A DNA stretch of 5,759 nt from contig WGSR01000108.1 in NCBI GenBank assembly GCA_014871545.1, positions 1 to 5,759 on the forward strand. The letters are read 5' to 3'. This DNA comes from Collinsella sp. GTDB taxonomy: Bacteria; Actinomycetota; Coriobacteriia; Coriobacteriales; Coriobacteriaceae. How positions within the stretch are numbered: the stretch's first letter is position 1; every line of letters starts with the position of its first letter. Under the pieces are notes generated by a model. That model searched no databases, was not told where the DNA came from, and saw only the letters and a list, made by a program, of their open reading frames with translations. Shown here in pieces: positions 1-5,759 of this stretch. Position numbers and translations under genes: made by a program.

Positions 1-2034
1 ATCCGCTTTGGTTCGGATGCCATCCGTGCGCTCGGAATGCTTCCCGAGTCCTGCACGCTCGATTACGAGGAGGGCGAGGAGCCGACGTTTGAGCCCGAGC
101 CTGCGCCCGTTGTCACTGCGGATGATGAGTCTGCCGCGGTTACCGTTGCCGAGCCCGAGGCGGTGTCTGCGATCGATCCCGCGGCAGGACTGGACATTTT
201 GGCTCCCGCCGCGCCGGCGCAAGACGTTGCGGACGAGTCTGACGACGATTACGTTGAACAGCCGGGGCGCGTGTCTTACGAGAGCGATACTGATTTCTCG
301 GCCGAGATTCCCGCGGCAACGCCCCATGCCGATATTGCATCCGCGTTCTCTTCGATTGGCGCCAGCGCTTCCAGCTTCTTTAAGGGTGCGCTTGCAAAGG
401 GCAGGAAATTTGTCGACGATTTCGAGGAGAAGCGCGCTGCCGCACGCGAGGCTGCCGAGCAGGAGGCTATCGCTCAGCAGCAGGCAGCCGAGGCGGCACG
501 TGAGCGCGCGGCGCAAGAGTTCGAGCAGAACGAGGCTATGCAGTCCGGGCCCGTCGACGCTGCCGAAGCTACGACGTCCTTTGAGTCCCAGCAACCGACG
601 TCAGCGGATGTTGTTGAGGCAACAACGTCTTTCGAGGCTCGGCAGCACGTCGATAGCACCATGTCGTTTGATGCCGCGCAGTTCGATTCCACGATAACGT
701 TTGAAAAGCAAGGCACCGCAATTGCCGAGCCCCTTCCTGTTTCCGATGAGCAGGGCGACGCGGCAGACGATGACGAGCCCATTGATGCTGCCGAAATCCA
801 AGATGCCGCCGAGGACGAGTCCGTCGAGGCCAACTCTGACGAAGAGCAATACGCGGCAGCCGATCAAGGTGATTCGACCGAGGTCGAGCAGGAGGAAGTG
901 CCTGCGGTTTCCGAGACTCCCGAGACGGATGAGTCGAGGCCTTACTCCACGCAGATTTTCACCATGCCGACCCCGAGTGGTTCCGGTGCCACGGTTGCCA
1001 ATGTCGCTCCCACCCAGGACGAAACGGTCGATTCCCTTATGGCCCAGATTTCCTCCCAGGCATCGCCGCGTCCGCAGATGAATGTTCCCGATCCGGCGTC
1101 GGCACCGTCGCCTGCACCTTCCTCGTCTCCGCTGGCTTCGGTCCCCGATCCGTCGCTGCCGTCTATGAAGCAGGCAAACTTTGCGTCTCGCACGTCGCTG
1201 TTCGACCTTCCCGATCCCTCTGCCCAGGTCAACGACCCCTTTGCTACTGCCCAGGGTCCCGAACCCACATCGGCACCCGTTGCGCCTTCTATGCCCGTTG
1301 CGTCGGGCGCGCAGCCGATCGAGACTATTTCGGCTCCCGCCCCGGCGGCACCCAAGTCTCGCAAACGCGGCCTGGGTGGCCTGTTCGGTCGTAAAAGGAA
1401 AAACGAGCAGGACAGCATGAGTGATTGGCTGGGCGTCGAAGACGATTACGATGCCAAGAAGTCCGGTCGCGGTATCGGTTCGTGGGATAACTTCGAGGAC
1501 GATAACGATGGCTGGAAGGGCGGCGCTACGTCTTCCGATGGCGCTTCTTCCGAAGATATGCTCTCGGCTGTCGCCTCTATGGGCGATGATGAGCTGCTCG
1601 GTCACGATATCTGGTTTGTGGCAACGGGCGCCTCGGATTGTGATGGCGCCGGCATGAAGGCCTTCTTGGCTTCGCATCGCGATAAGCTCCGCGGCGTATT
1701 CTTCATCAATCTTGAATCCGTCGGCGCCGGTAGGCTTTCGGTGGTGACGGTCGAGGGCGAACAGCAGCTGCTCAAGGGCGATCGCCGCATCATGAACCTG
1801 GTCAGCAAGGTGTGCAAGTCGTTCCATGTCGATTGTGGCGCGCTCGAGATGCCCTATGCCAAGACCGATGCCTATGCCGCGCTCGAGGCGAGCCGCCGAG
1901 CCCTCACCATCGCCGGCGTGGACGGCACGCGTCTGGCTTGCGCTCGTACCGAGGACGACCTGCCCCACAATGTCAACCCGACGAACATTGCCACGGTATC
2001 CGAGGTCGTGACCGAGGTTATCCGCCGTTCGTAG
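1..2034 (+). CDS. M28-like peptidase with long disordered acidic region (5' partial)
   Basis: The frame is open from the first base, so the gene begins upstream. The ATG at 37 is internal: 12 in-frame codons precede it and no clear ribosome binding site does. Of 677 visible residues (numbered here from Met at 37), about 15-520 are low-complexity: acidic stretches, an Ala/Glu/Arg-rich likely helical segment (102-166), TxxF motifs (177-223), a Pro/Ser-rich linker (340-440) and a basic patch (440-455). Residues 522-665 resemble the second half of an M28 zinc aminopeptidase: strand DIWFVATGAS, INLESVG (usual form NLDMVG), TDAYAAL (usual SDH..F), and DLPHNVNPTNI with the last expected zinc ligand His644. 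The first metal ligands would lie upstream. The usual Glu-Glu pair reads Ser533-Asp534 and the later Asp is Glu560, so the enzyme may be divergent or inactive. No membrane segment is visible. It is probably co-transcribed with the small membrane protein that follows. The M28 assignment is by motif only; a non-catalytic relative is the main alternative. Confidence 0.72.
   Translation: MRFGSDAIRALGMLPESCTLDYEEGEEPTFEPEPAPVVTADDESAAVTVAEPEAVSAIDPAAGLDILAPAAPAQDVADESDDDYVEQPGRVSYESDTDFSAEIPAATPHADIASAFSSIGASASSFFKGALAKGRKFVDDFEEKRAAAREAAEQEAIAQQQAAEAARERAAQEFEQNEAMQSGPVDAAEATTSFESQQPTSADVVEATTSFEARQHVDSTMSFDAAQFDSTITFEKQGTAIAEPLPVSDEQGDAADDDEPIDAAEIQDAAEDESVEANSDEEQYAAADQGDSTEVEQEEVPAVSETPETDESRPYSTQIFTMPTPSGSGATVANVAPTQDETVDSLMAQISSQASPRPQMNVPDPASAPSPAPSSSPLASVPDPSLPSMKQANFASRTSLFDLPDPSAQVNDPFATAQGPEPTSAPVAPSMPVASGAQPIETISAPAPAAPKSRKRGLGGLFGRKRKNEQDSMSDWLGVEDDYDAKKSGRGIGSWDNFEDDNDGWKGGATSSDGASSEDMLSAVASMGDDELLGHDIWFVATGASDCDGAGMKAFLASHRDKLRGVFFINLESVGAGRLSVVTVEGEQQLLKGDRRIMNLVSKVCKSFHVDCGALEMPYAKTDAYAALEASRRALTIAGVDGTRLACARTEDDLPHNVNPTNIATVSEVVTEVIRRS
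340..525 (+). other. Ala/charge-rich helical (possible coiled-coil) segment
   Basis: This codes for residues 102-163 of the M28-like protein. It opens with a Ser/Phe/Gly part (SSIGASASSFFKGALAKG) and continues into a segment rich in Ala, Glu, Arg and Gln with no Pro or Gly. Such composition favours a long charged helix and perhaps a coiled coil. It is the only stretch in the first 500 visible residues that looks able to fold stably. Its role is unknown; dimerisation or docking is inferred from composition only. Confidence 0.5.
565..705 (+). repeat. Four tandem degenerate TxxF motifs in the M28-like protein
   Basis: The encoded peptides are EATTSFE (177-183), EATTSFE (194-200), DSTMSFD (206-212) and DSTITFE (217-223), spaced 17, 12 and 11 residues apart. 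The shared pattern is acidic-x-Thr-x-Ser/Thr-Phe-acidic. Two further TxxF sites follow in the same protein: STQIF (at 949-960) and TSLFD (at 1192-1203). The repeats sit in otherwise unstructured acidic sequence, so the conserved Thr and Phe stand out. They resemble the ETTSVF phosphosite of GarA/OdhI, where Phe is at +3 from the phosphorylated Thr. That link is an inference. Confidence 0.6.
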
Positions 2035-2043
2035 ACGGAGCTC

Positions 2044-2050
2044 TAAGGAG
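2044..2050 (+). promoter_or_regulatory. Ribosome binding site for the small membrane protein
   Basis: TAAGGAG lies five bases before the GTG at 2056 and matches the anti-Shine-Dalgarno end of 16S rRNA well. It decides the GTG start, since no in-frame ATG with such a site is near. It falls in the 21-base gap after the upstream stop codon, which supports translation from one shared transcript. Confidence 0.8.
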
Positions 2051-2055
2051 TCAAC

Positions 2056-2274
2056 GTGTTTTCGTATATTAAGCGCCATTGGCCTGTCTACGTGATTTTG
2101 ACCTTGATTGCCATTGCGTTAGGATTTGGGGCTGCCTACATCGTGGGTGCAAAGGGCTCGACCCCCGCCTCCGCAATCAGCGAAGAGGTGGAGCAAGAAC
2201 AGAGTACGGGTGCCGATGGGATTCCTGAGTCCGAGCAGGCAATCGTTGATGGTGGATCTTCGTCTGCAGAGTAG
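2056..2274 (+). CDS. Small single-pass membrane protein of unknown function
   Basis: This is a 72-residue protein starting at GTG with a strong ribosome binding site. Residues 1-10 (MFSYIKRHWP) carry Lys and Arg, residues about 11-31 form one hydrophobic helix (VYVILTLIAIALGFGAAYIV), and residues 32-72 are a polar acidic tail ending in GGSSSAE. The positive N terminus suggests that end is cytoplasmic and the tail is outside. There is no lipobox, no signal-peptidase site that clearly fits, and no recognisable family. The gene starts 21 bases after the M28-like gene and is followed at once by a strong terminator, so the two very likely form the end of an operon. A role as a membrane partner of the M28-like protein is possible but is inferred only from position. 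Confidence 0.8.
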   Translation: MFSYIKRHWPVYVILTLIAIALGFGAAYIVGAKGSTPASAISEEVEQEQSTGADGIPESEQAIVDGGSSSAE

Positions 2275-2295
2275 ATACGGCGATTTACATGATTG

Positions 2296-2333
2296 AAAGC
2301 GGGCGAGCCAGGGGACTGGCTCGCCCGCTTTTT
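2296..2333 (+). terminator. Strong rho-independent terminator between convergent genes
   Basis: The left arm AAAGCGGGCGAGCCAG (2296-2311) pairs perfectly over 16 bp with 2316-2331 across a GGGA loop. On the + strand the hairpin ends in a run of five T (2329-2333), making a good terminator for the peptidase/membrane-protein operon 21 bases after its last stop codon. It also lies seven bases beyond the stop codon of the - strand adhesin. In that direction only three T follow the stem, so termination there may be weaker, but the same hairpin probably serves both genes. Confidence 0.9.
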
Positions 2334-2340
2334 CATCGCG

Positions 2341-5300
2341 CTAGCGCTTCTTTGGGGTCGACCTAAGGCGAGCGAACCATAGGGCTGCGGCACCCGAGGT
2401 CAGGAGCGCGGTGATGCAAGCGGCGATGGGAACTGATCCTGTTGCCGGTAGGTCCTGCGGTAGGGTACAGCGTTGAATGACACGGTCCTCGTCATGTGAC
2501 TCAAGTTTATCGCCGCCGCCGTTGCGGCAAAGATCGACGCGTGCGCTGTTGGTGAGTGCGGTTTGGGGCGTATAAGCCGACGTCGCCTGCATGTGCACGA
2601 TTGCGCCCCGAGCGTCTGTGCCAAGGATTGCTTTGGCATCGTCAAGGTCGTCGTGCTCATCTTTGAGATCATCGCGGGTCCAAGAATCCGCATCGCTTCG
2701 AGTCGTAAAGTCGGCGGCTACCGCACCGTATTCAATTCGAATGCCCGTTACGACGGTATTGGGTGTAAGGTCGAGCTCTTCCGCCTCGAGTGTGGTGGAT
2801 TCCGTGGTCGAGACATCCGCCTTCCAGAGGCGCCAGCCGTCGTAATCGACGAGGCGACAGTCCTCACCAAGGCTCTCTTTTACTTCGTCGGACTCAAGCC
2901 AAGGATTTTCGTGTCCATCGTCAAGTGTCGCGTTCGCCGGTTCATCGACGTCTGTCGAGTCCAACGGCGTCGTGCGATACCACACGTTGCACAGACCGTT
3001 GAGGTCGCCGATGGCGACGGGGGTTTCGATTGAGATGAATCTCGCCGTGCCGTCTTTGGCGCACTCAAGATCATCGGTAATCGTAAACTCATCAACCCAA
3101 GTAGCGGAATCGTTTCGAGCATCGATGGTATAGGAGAAAAGCCCATCACTATTGGTTTGCGTCGTGGCGCGGTTTTTACCATCGCCGTTAGCCAACAGGC
3201 CCTTTTCGATAGGTTGGACAAGTTCCTGACGCTTGTCGACCTGCCCCTTGATCTCGATGGGCGCATCCTTCATCGCGACGGATTGGACTTCTCCCGTATC
3301 TTTTATTTCAAACGTTATCTCCTCGGCAAGGTCATAGGTCCGCGGAGACATCATTTCGCGCAACGAGTAGGTGCCGGGTGCAAGATGTTCGACGCGGTGT
3401 GGCTTGTCGGATGAGGTCCAGGAGTCTATTTCGGTTTTATCGGGACCATATAAGGTGAGCTGTGCGCCTTCCACTTCCTGCTCACCGCTTGTATCGACCT
3501 TGGAGATATCAACCTTGGTGTAATCGTCGGATACGTTAAGCCGTGCTTCTACAACGGGTGTTTTCTGGTCGGCATAAGTAAGGTCGACAATATGGGTTGT
3601 CTGATCGAGCAAGAAGCCTGCCGGCGCTTGAGTCTCGACAACCTCGTAGCGTGCGGTGCCAGATCCCAGTGGGAGGTTGTCCGCGCGTGCTTCTCCAGTT
3701 TCATCCGTCGTGACGGTCGCGACGGTCTCACCGTCGAGCGCGGCAATGCTACCGTCGGGGCGCACGATATCACCCGAGGCACGGATCTCAAAGACGGCGC
3801 CCGCGAGGCTGCTGCCGTCTATGGCATCGGTTTTAACGATCCTGATGTTTCCGGTCGCGGCGTGGTCATAATACGAGGCGATTGCAACGGGCGTTAGGTT
3901 CATGTCGGCGGGTATGTTTACCTCGATCTCTTCGCCGACAAGATAGGGCTCTTTGGCCGAGGTTTCGCGTACATAATAGGTGCCCGGCATGAGCGATTCG
4001 GGCAGTGTGACGGTGCCGGTCGCGTTAGTCGTAAAGGTGTCCATTACGTTATGTGCTGGATACCAGCAAGTTTGTGAGACAGGTTCGTGATTGCTGTCGA
4101 GGAGTTGGAAGGTGAATCCGGCTAGGGGAACAGAAGCGCCTGTTTGGGCATCGCGTTTTACAATCTGGAGATGCGTCGACAGAGCGTGGTTGTCCACGAT
4201 ATATTGAAGCTCGGCGCCGTCGGAAATCTGATTGGCCCCGACGGTCCATTCCCCTGCACGTTTAAAACCCTCGGGGACGGTTTCCGGAACCTCGCGAACC
4301 GTGTAGCCGGCACGGTCGTATGGGACGGCTCCGTGGACACCGGCGGGTCGCTTGCCTGTGCCGAACCATGCTTCGGGCTGATCTTTGGTGGAGGCAAAGC
4401 CATAGATGTTTGTGTTCAGTGTGCCAACAACCTGCTGAGAGCTGTTGCTGACAACCTCAAAGACAACACCACCCGCCGGCTGCTCCAGGCCGGATTGGTC
4501 GCTATCGCCGCAATCCTTGAATTTGGAAATCTCAAGGTTAAACGCAATGGGGATATCGGAAACGCGAGATTCAATCTCGACCACGCCTGAATCGCCGAGC
4601 TGGTCGGCTCCAACGGTATAGGTCCAGCTGTCGTTGGATGGCAGGTAGCCCTCGGGGGCTTTTGATTCGTAGATGGTAAAGGTTCCTAAGGGGACATCGG
4701 CGAGGGTGGCCCGACCGCTTTCGTCGGTCGTGAGGATTTGCGCCCATCCAGGGGTTGATTGCGACACACACGTGAACTCTGCTCCTGCGAGTGAAGATCC
4801 CACCTGGGGGCCGGCATTCGTCGCGGCATCGAGCTTTGCGATGCGCAAGGTAATGGTGCCAGGTTGTTCATCAATGGCGACCCGCCCGCCGTCATTCCCC
4901 GTAGTAAAGGCAATACGATCGTGGCGGGGGACATAGCCGGCCGGCGCCTTCGTTTCAACTAGGTAGTATGCCGTGTTGGGCAGAAGTGTTGCTTGCGCTC
5001 GACCGTTGCTGTCCATCTTGATGGTGCCGACACGCGCGCCGCTGGCGCTCTCAAAAATATCGAATGTTGCCCCGGTAAACTGATAGGCATTGTTTCCGCT
5101 GGTAATAACGGTGTCAGCAGACTGCTTTTGGAAGGAAACAGAGACCGCCGGCAGTACATAGAGCATGTCTTGACGTTTGCTGCCGCCCGATACGGCCCCT
5201 AGATAGCGTCGCGCGCGGTGCGGAGCGGCTTTGATGCTTCCTGATTTTGCGCTGTCGTGGAGCCACCGCGCAGCCGCCACGACTTCATTGTCGGCGGTAA

Positions 5301-5759
5301 AGTGTCCGCTCTTGGTTTTACCCTGAGCGGTCGTGTAGGAGTAGGTGCCGTCGACATGGGTAGTGCCGTTGAGCATCCATACGGCAAGCTGGGTGGCGGC
5401 GCGGGCGCGATCGGGTGAAAGATGGTAACCGCCAAACGACGTGGTGGTTGGATATCCGTGACAAACGATTGCCGCGAACTCGTCGTCGAGCCACACCCAG
5501 CCTTGATCAAAGTTGAGCCATGGGCCGCCCGGTTTGGTGGGGCCGGGGCGCTCCTGGTTCATGCAGTAGGCAATCGAGGTGTCTTGAGCTTCATACTTGC
5601 CGATGAAGAAGGGTCCACAATCATCGCTAATAGTGCGGAAGCCGAGCTGGTCGTAGCCATCGACGGCAAATGCGGCTCCCGGTGCTAGGCAGCCGAAAAG
5701 CAGGAAGAGGAGCAGGAGCAGCGGACCTGTTGCGATTGCGCTGTGGACAGAGTGCGTGG
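2341..5759 (-). CDS. LPXTG-anchored thioester/CnaB adhesin (5' partial)
   Basis: This is a cell-wall surface adhesin of at least 1138 residues. Its start codon lies just beyond the window. Numbered from the internal Met at 5562, the order is: signal peptide core with AFA/VDG cleavage site (-35 to -34); thioester domain with Cys at position 0 and TQLAVW at 57-62; a linker to about 141; six CnaB-type Ig-like domains (about 142-772); an acidic Cys-containing stalk domain (773-1034); LPATG (1038-1042), a hydrophobic segment and the tail RSTPKKR. Proteins of this design are exported by Sec and linked to peptidoglycan by sortase. CnaB domains give a rigid, protease-resistant stalk, and the thioester tip can bond covalently to host amines. 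The frame stays open and plausible upstream of the 5562 ATG, which has no ribosome binding site and follows the reactive Cys directly, so that ATG is not the start. The ligand is unknown. No sortase gene is visible in the window. Confidence 0.95.
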   Translation of the reverse strand, partial: THSVHSAIATGPLLLLLFLLFGCLAPGAAFAVDGYDQLGFRTISDDCGPFFIGKYEAQDTSIAYCMNQERPGPTKPGGPWLNFDQGWVWLDDEFAAIVCHGYPTTTSFGGYHLSPDRARAATQLAVWMLNGTTHVDGTYSYTTAQGKTKSGHFTADNEVVAAARWLHDSAKSGSIKAAPHRARRYLGAVSGGSKRQDMLYVLPAVSVSFQKQSADTVITSGNNAYQFTGATFDIFESASGARVGTIKMDSNGRAQATLLPNTAYYLVETKAPAGYVPRHDRIAFTTGNDGGRVAIDEQPGTITLRIAKLDAATNAGPQVGSSLAGAEFTCVSQSTPGWAQILTTDESGRATLADVPLGTFTIYESKAPEGYLPSNDSWTYTVGADQLGDSGVVEIESRVSDIPIAFNLEISKFKDCGDSDQSGLEQPAGGVVFEVVSNSSQQVVGTLNTNIYGFASTKDQPEAWFGTGKRPAGVHGAVPYDRAGYTVREVPETVPEGFKRAGEWTVGANQISDGAELQYIVDNHALSTHLQIVKRDAQTGASVPLAGFTFQLLDSNHEPVSQTCWYPAHNVMDTFTTNATGTVTLPESLMPGTYYVRETSAKEPYLVGEEIEVNIPADMNLTPVAIASYYDHAATGNIRIVKTDAIDGSSLAGAVFEIRASGDIVRPDGSIAALDGETVATVTTDETGEARADNLPLGSGTARYEVVETQAPAGFLLDQTTHIVDLTYADQKTPVVEARLNVSDDYTKVDISKVDTSGEQEVEGAQLTLYGPDKTEIDSWTSSDKPHRVEHLAPGTYSLREMMSPRTYDLAEEITFEIKDTGEVQSVAMKDAPIEIKGQVDKRQELVQPIEKGLLANGDGKNRATTQTNSDGLFSYTIDARNDSATWVDEFTITDDLECAKDGTARFISIETPVAIGDLNGLCNVWYRTTPLDSTDVDEPANATLDDGHENPWLESDEVKESLGEDCRLVDYDGWRLWKADVSTTESTTLEAEELDLTPNTVVTGIRIEYGAVAADFTTRSDADSWTRDDLKDEHDDLDDAKAILGTDARGAIVHMQATSAYTPQTALTNSARVDLCRNGGGDKLESHDEDRVIQRCTLPQDLPATGSVPIAACITALLTSGAAALWFARLRSTPKKR
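2344..2451 (-). other. LPXTG cell-wall sorting signal (LPATG)
   Basis: The C terminus reads DLPATG, a hydrophobic segment (VPIAACITALLTSGAAALWF) and a short basic tail with Arg and Lys. This is the standard class A/E-type sortase signal: cleavage between Thr and Gly and transfer to the cell-wall precursor. The stop codon is at 2341-2343. Confidence 0.95.
2461..3246 (-). other. Cys-containing acidic stalk domain near the wall anchor
   Basis: Residues about 773-1034 of the adhesin do not match CnaB. FSYTIDARNDSATWVDEFTI followed by TDDL, and the closing TALTNSARVDL, resemble DUF11-like or D2-type domains of surface and fimbrial proteins, where a Lys near the start (perhaps K777) may bond to an Asn near the end (N1005). 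The region is acidic (for example RDDLKDEHDDLDDAK at 963-977) and has five Cys (834, 858, 902, 1012, 1032). The assignment to a family is tentative. Confidence 0.55.
3247..5139 (-). repeat. Six CnaB-type isopeptide domains
   Basis: The six Ig-like domains are marked by the usual opening [ILV]-x-K, the LAGAxF strand, and the closing [VY]-x-E-[TS]-x-A-P-x-GY loop. Candidate Lys / Glu / Asp-or-Asn sets, numbered from Met at 5562, are: K146/E203/D231, K243/E299/D336, K347/E424/N458, K469/E533/D566, K577/E643/N676 or D679, and K688/E736/D766. The APxGY loop is clear in domains 1, 2 and 5, altered in 3 (VPEGF), and lost in 4 and 6. Every domain keeps the residues needed for a Lys-Asp/Asn isopeptide bond helped by Glu. 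The domains are diverged copies with no near-identical DNA repeats. Domain 3 is longer than the others. Together they form the adhesin stalk. Confidence 0.88.
5188..5664 (-). other. Thioester domain (TQXA/TED) of the adhesin
   Basis: The mature protein begins with this domain. IAYCMNQERPGP supplies the candidate thioester Cys (codon 5563-5565) and AATQLAVW supplies the partner Gln (codon 5389-5391). The 58-residue Cys-to-Gln spacing suits the compact TQXA domains of actinobacterial surface proteins and is shorter than I recall for streptococcal TEDs. The stretch between them (WLDDEFAAIVCHGYP, then SPDRARAATQLAVW) follows the usual pattern of this fold. Such domains form an internal Cys-Gln thioester that reacts with amines on the target surface. 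Bond formation here is predicted, not shown. Confidence 0.87.
5665..5757 (-). other. Signal peptide (N-terminal end beyond window)
   Basis: The - strand frame here reads a hydrophobic core rich in Leu (PLLLLLFLLFG) followed by CLAPGAAFA and then VDGYD. Ala-Phe-Ala before Val fits signal peptidase I. The positively charged start of the signal is not visible, so the initiation codon must lie a little further out. A Cys in LFGC weakly resembles a lipobox, but Phe at -2 and the C-terminal LPXTG anchor argue against a lipoprotein. Confidence 0.85.

Noticed and set aside
37..39. ATG as the start of the M28-like gene
   Set aside because: The frame is open to the window edge and no clear ribosome binding site precedes this ATG; the next codons continue an evident coding sequence.
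8..697. A 229-codon + strand frame overlapping the start of the M28-like gene
   Set aside because: The product is Arg/Ser/Pro-rich with no domain, as expected from an out-of-frame reading of the real gene.
601..2079. A 492-codon open frame on the - strand opposite the M28-like gene
   Set aside because: It is the antisense shadow of a GC-rich coding strand. Its product is Arg/Gly-rich low-complexity sequence with no motif, while the + strand frame has recognisable family motifs.
2563..3033. A 156-codon + strand frame inside the adhesin gene
   Set aside because: It lies opposite the adhesin, has no ribosome binding site or domain, and its product has no recognisable features.
4144..4590. A 148-codon + strand frame inside the adhesin gene
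   Set aside because: It is antisense to CnaB domains 3 and 4, which are clearly coding on the other strand.
5686..5697. Possible lipoprotein lipobox (LFGC) in the adhesin signal peptide
   Set aside because: Phe at -2 does not fit the usual lipobox, an AFA signal peptidase I site follows, and the protein already has an LPXTG anchor.
1..5759. tRNA, rRNA, CRISPR array, insertion sequence or riboswitch
   Set aside because: No exact direct-repeat array, transposase motif, terminal inverted repeats or cloverleaf-like segment was seen, and nearly all of the window is accounted for by three genes.

Overview
The window looks like a piece of a high-GC Gram-positive chromosome, most likely a gut Coriobacteriia such as Collinsella or a relative. 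The basis is the base composition, a surface adhesin built from a thioester domain, CnaB domains and an LPXTG anchor, and the acidic, low-complexity proteins. The genus is inferred; no rRNA or other marker is present. There are three protein-coding genes. Two lie on the + strand and converge on one long gene on the - strand. Both long genes run off the window, so their true starts are not visible.

Positions 1-2034 (+) hold the 3' part of a gene for an M28-like (aminopeptidase-type) protein. About 500 residues of acidic, Ala/Pro/Ser-rich, probably disordered sequence come before a C-terminal half-domain that resembles the second half of an M28 peptidase. The usual Glu-Glu pair of the active site reads Ser-Asp here, so activity is uncertain. 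The disordered part carries an array of short Thr-x-x-Phe motifs that resemble phosphothreonine sites recognised by FHA domains. After a 21-base gap with a good ribosome binding site comes a 72-residue single-pass membrane protein (2056-2274, GTG start), probably in the same operon. A strong 16-bp hairpin terminator (2296-2333) closes it.

Positions 2341-5759 (-) hold nearly all of a large cell-wall-anchored adhesin. Read from its N terminus it has the hydrophobic core and AFA cleavage site of a signal peptide, a thioester domain (YC nucleophile and TQLAVW motif), six CnaB-type domains each keeping the Lys, Glu and Asp/Asn set expected for an internal isopeptide bond, a Cys-containing acidic stalk domain, and an LPATG sorting signal. 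The first ATG inside the window in this frame falls directly after the thioester Cys. A gene call starting there would lose the signal peptide and the reactive residue.

The expected picture is an adhesin exported by Sec, fixed to peptidoglycan by a sortase, and able to bond covalently to a host surface through its thioester tip. No functional link between the adhesin and the convergent peptidase/membrane-protein pair can be shown from the sequence. No RNA genes, mobile elements or CRISPR arrays were seen, and no gene-free stretch exceeds 300 bases.
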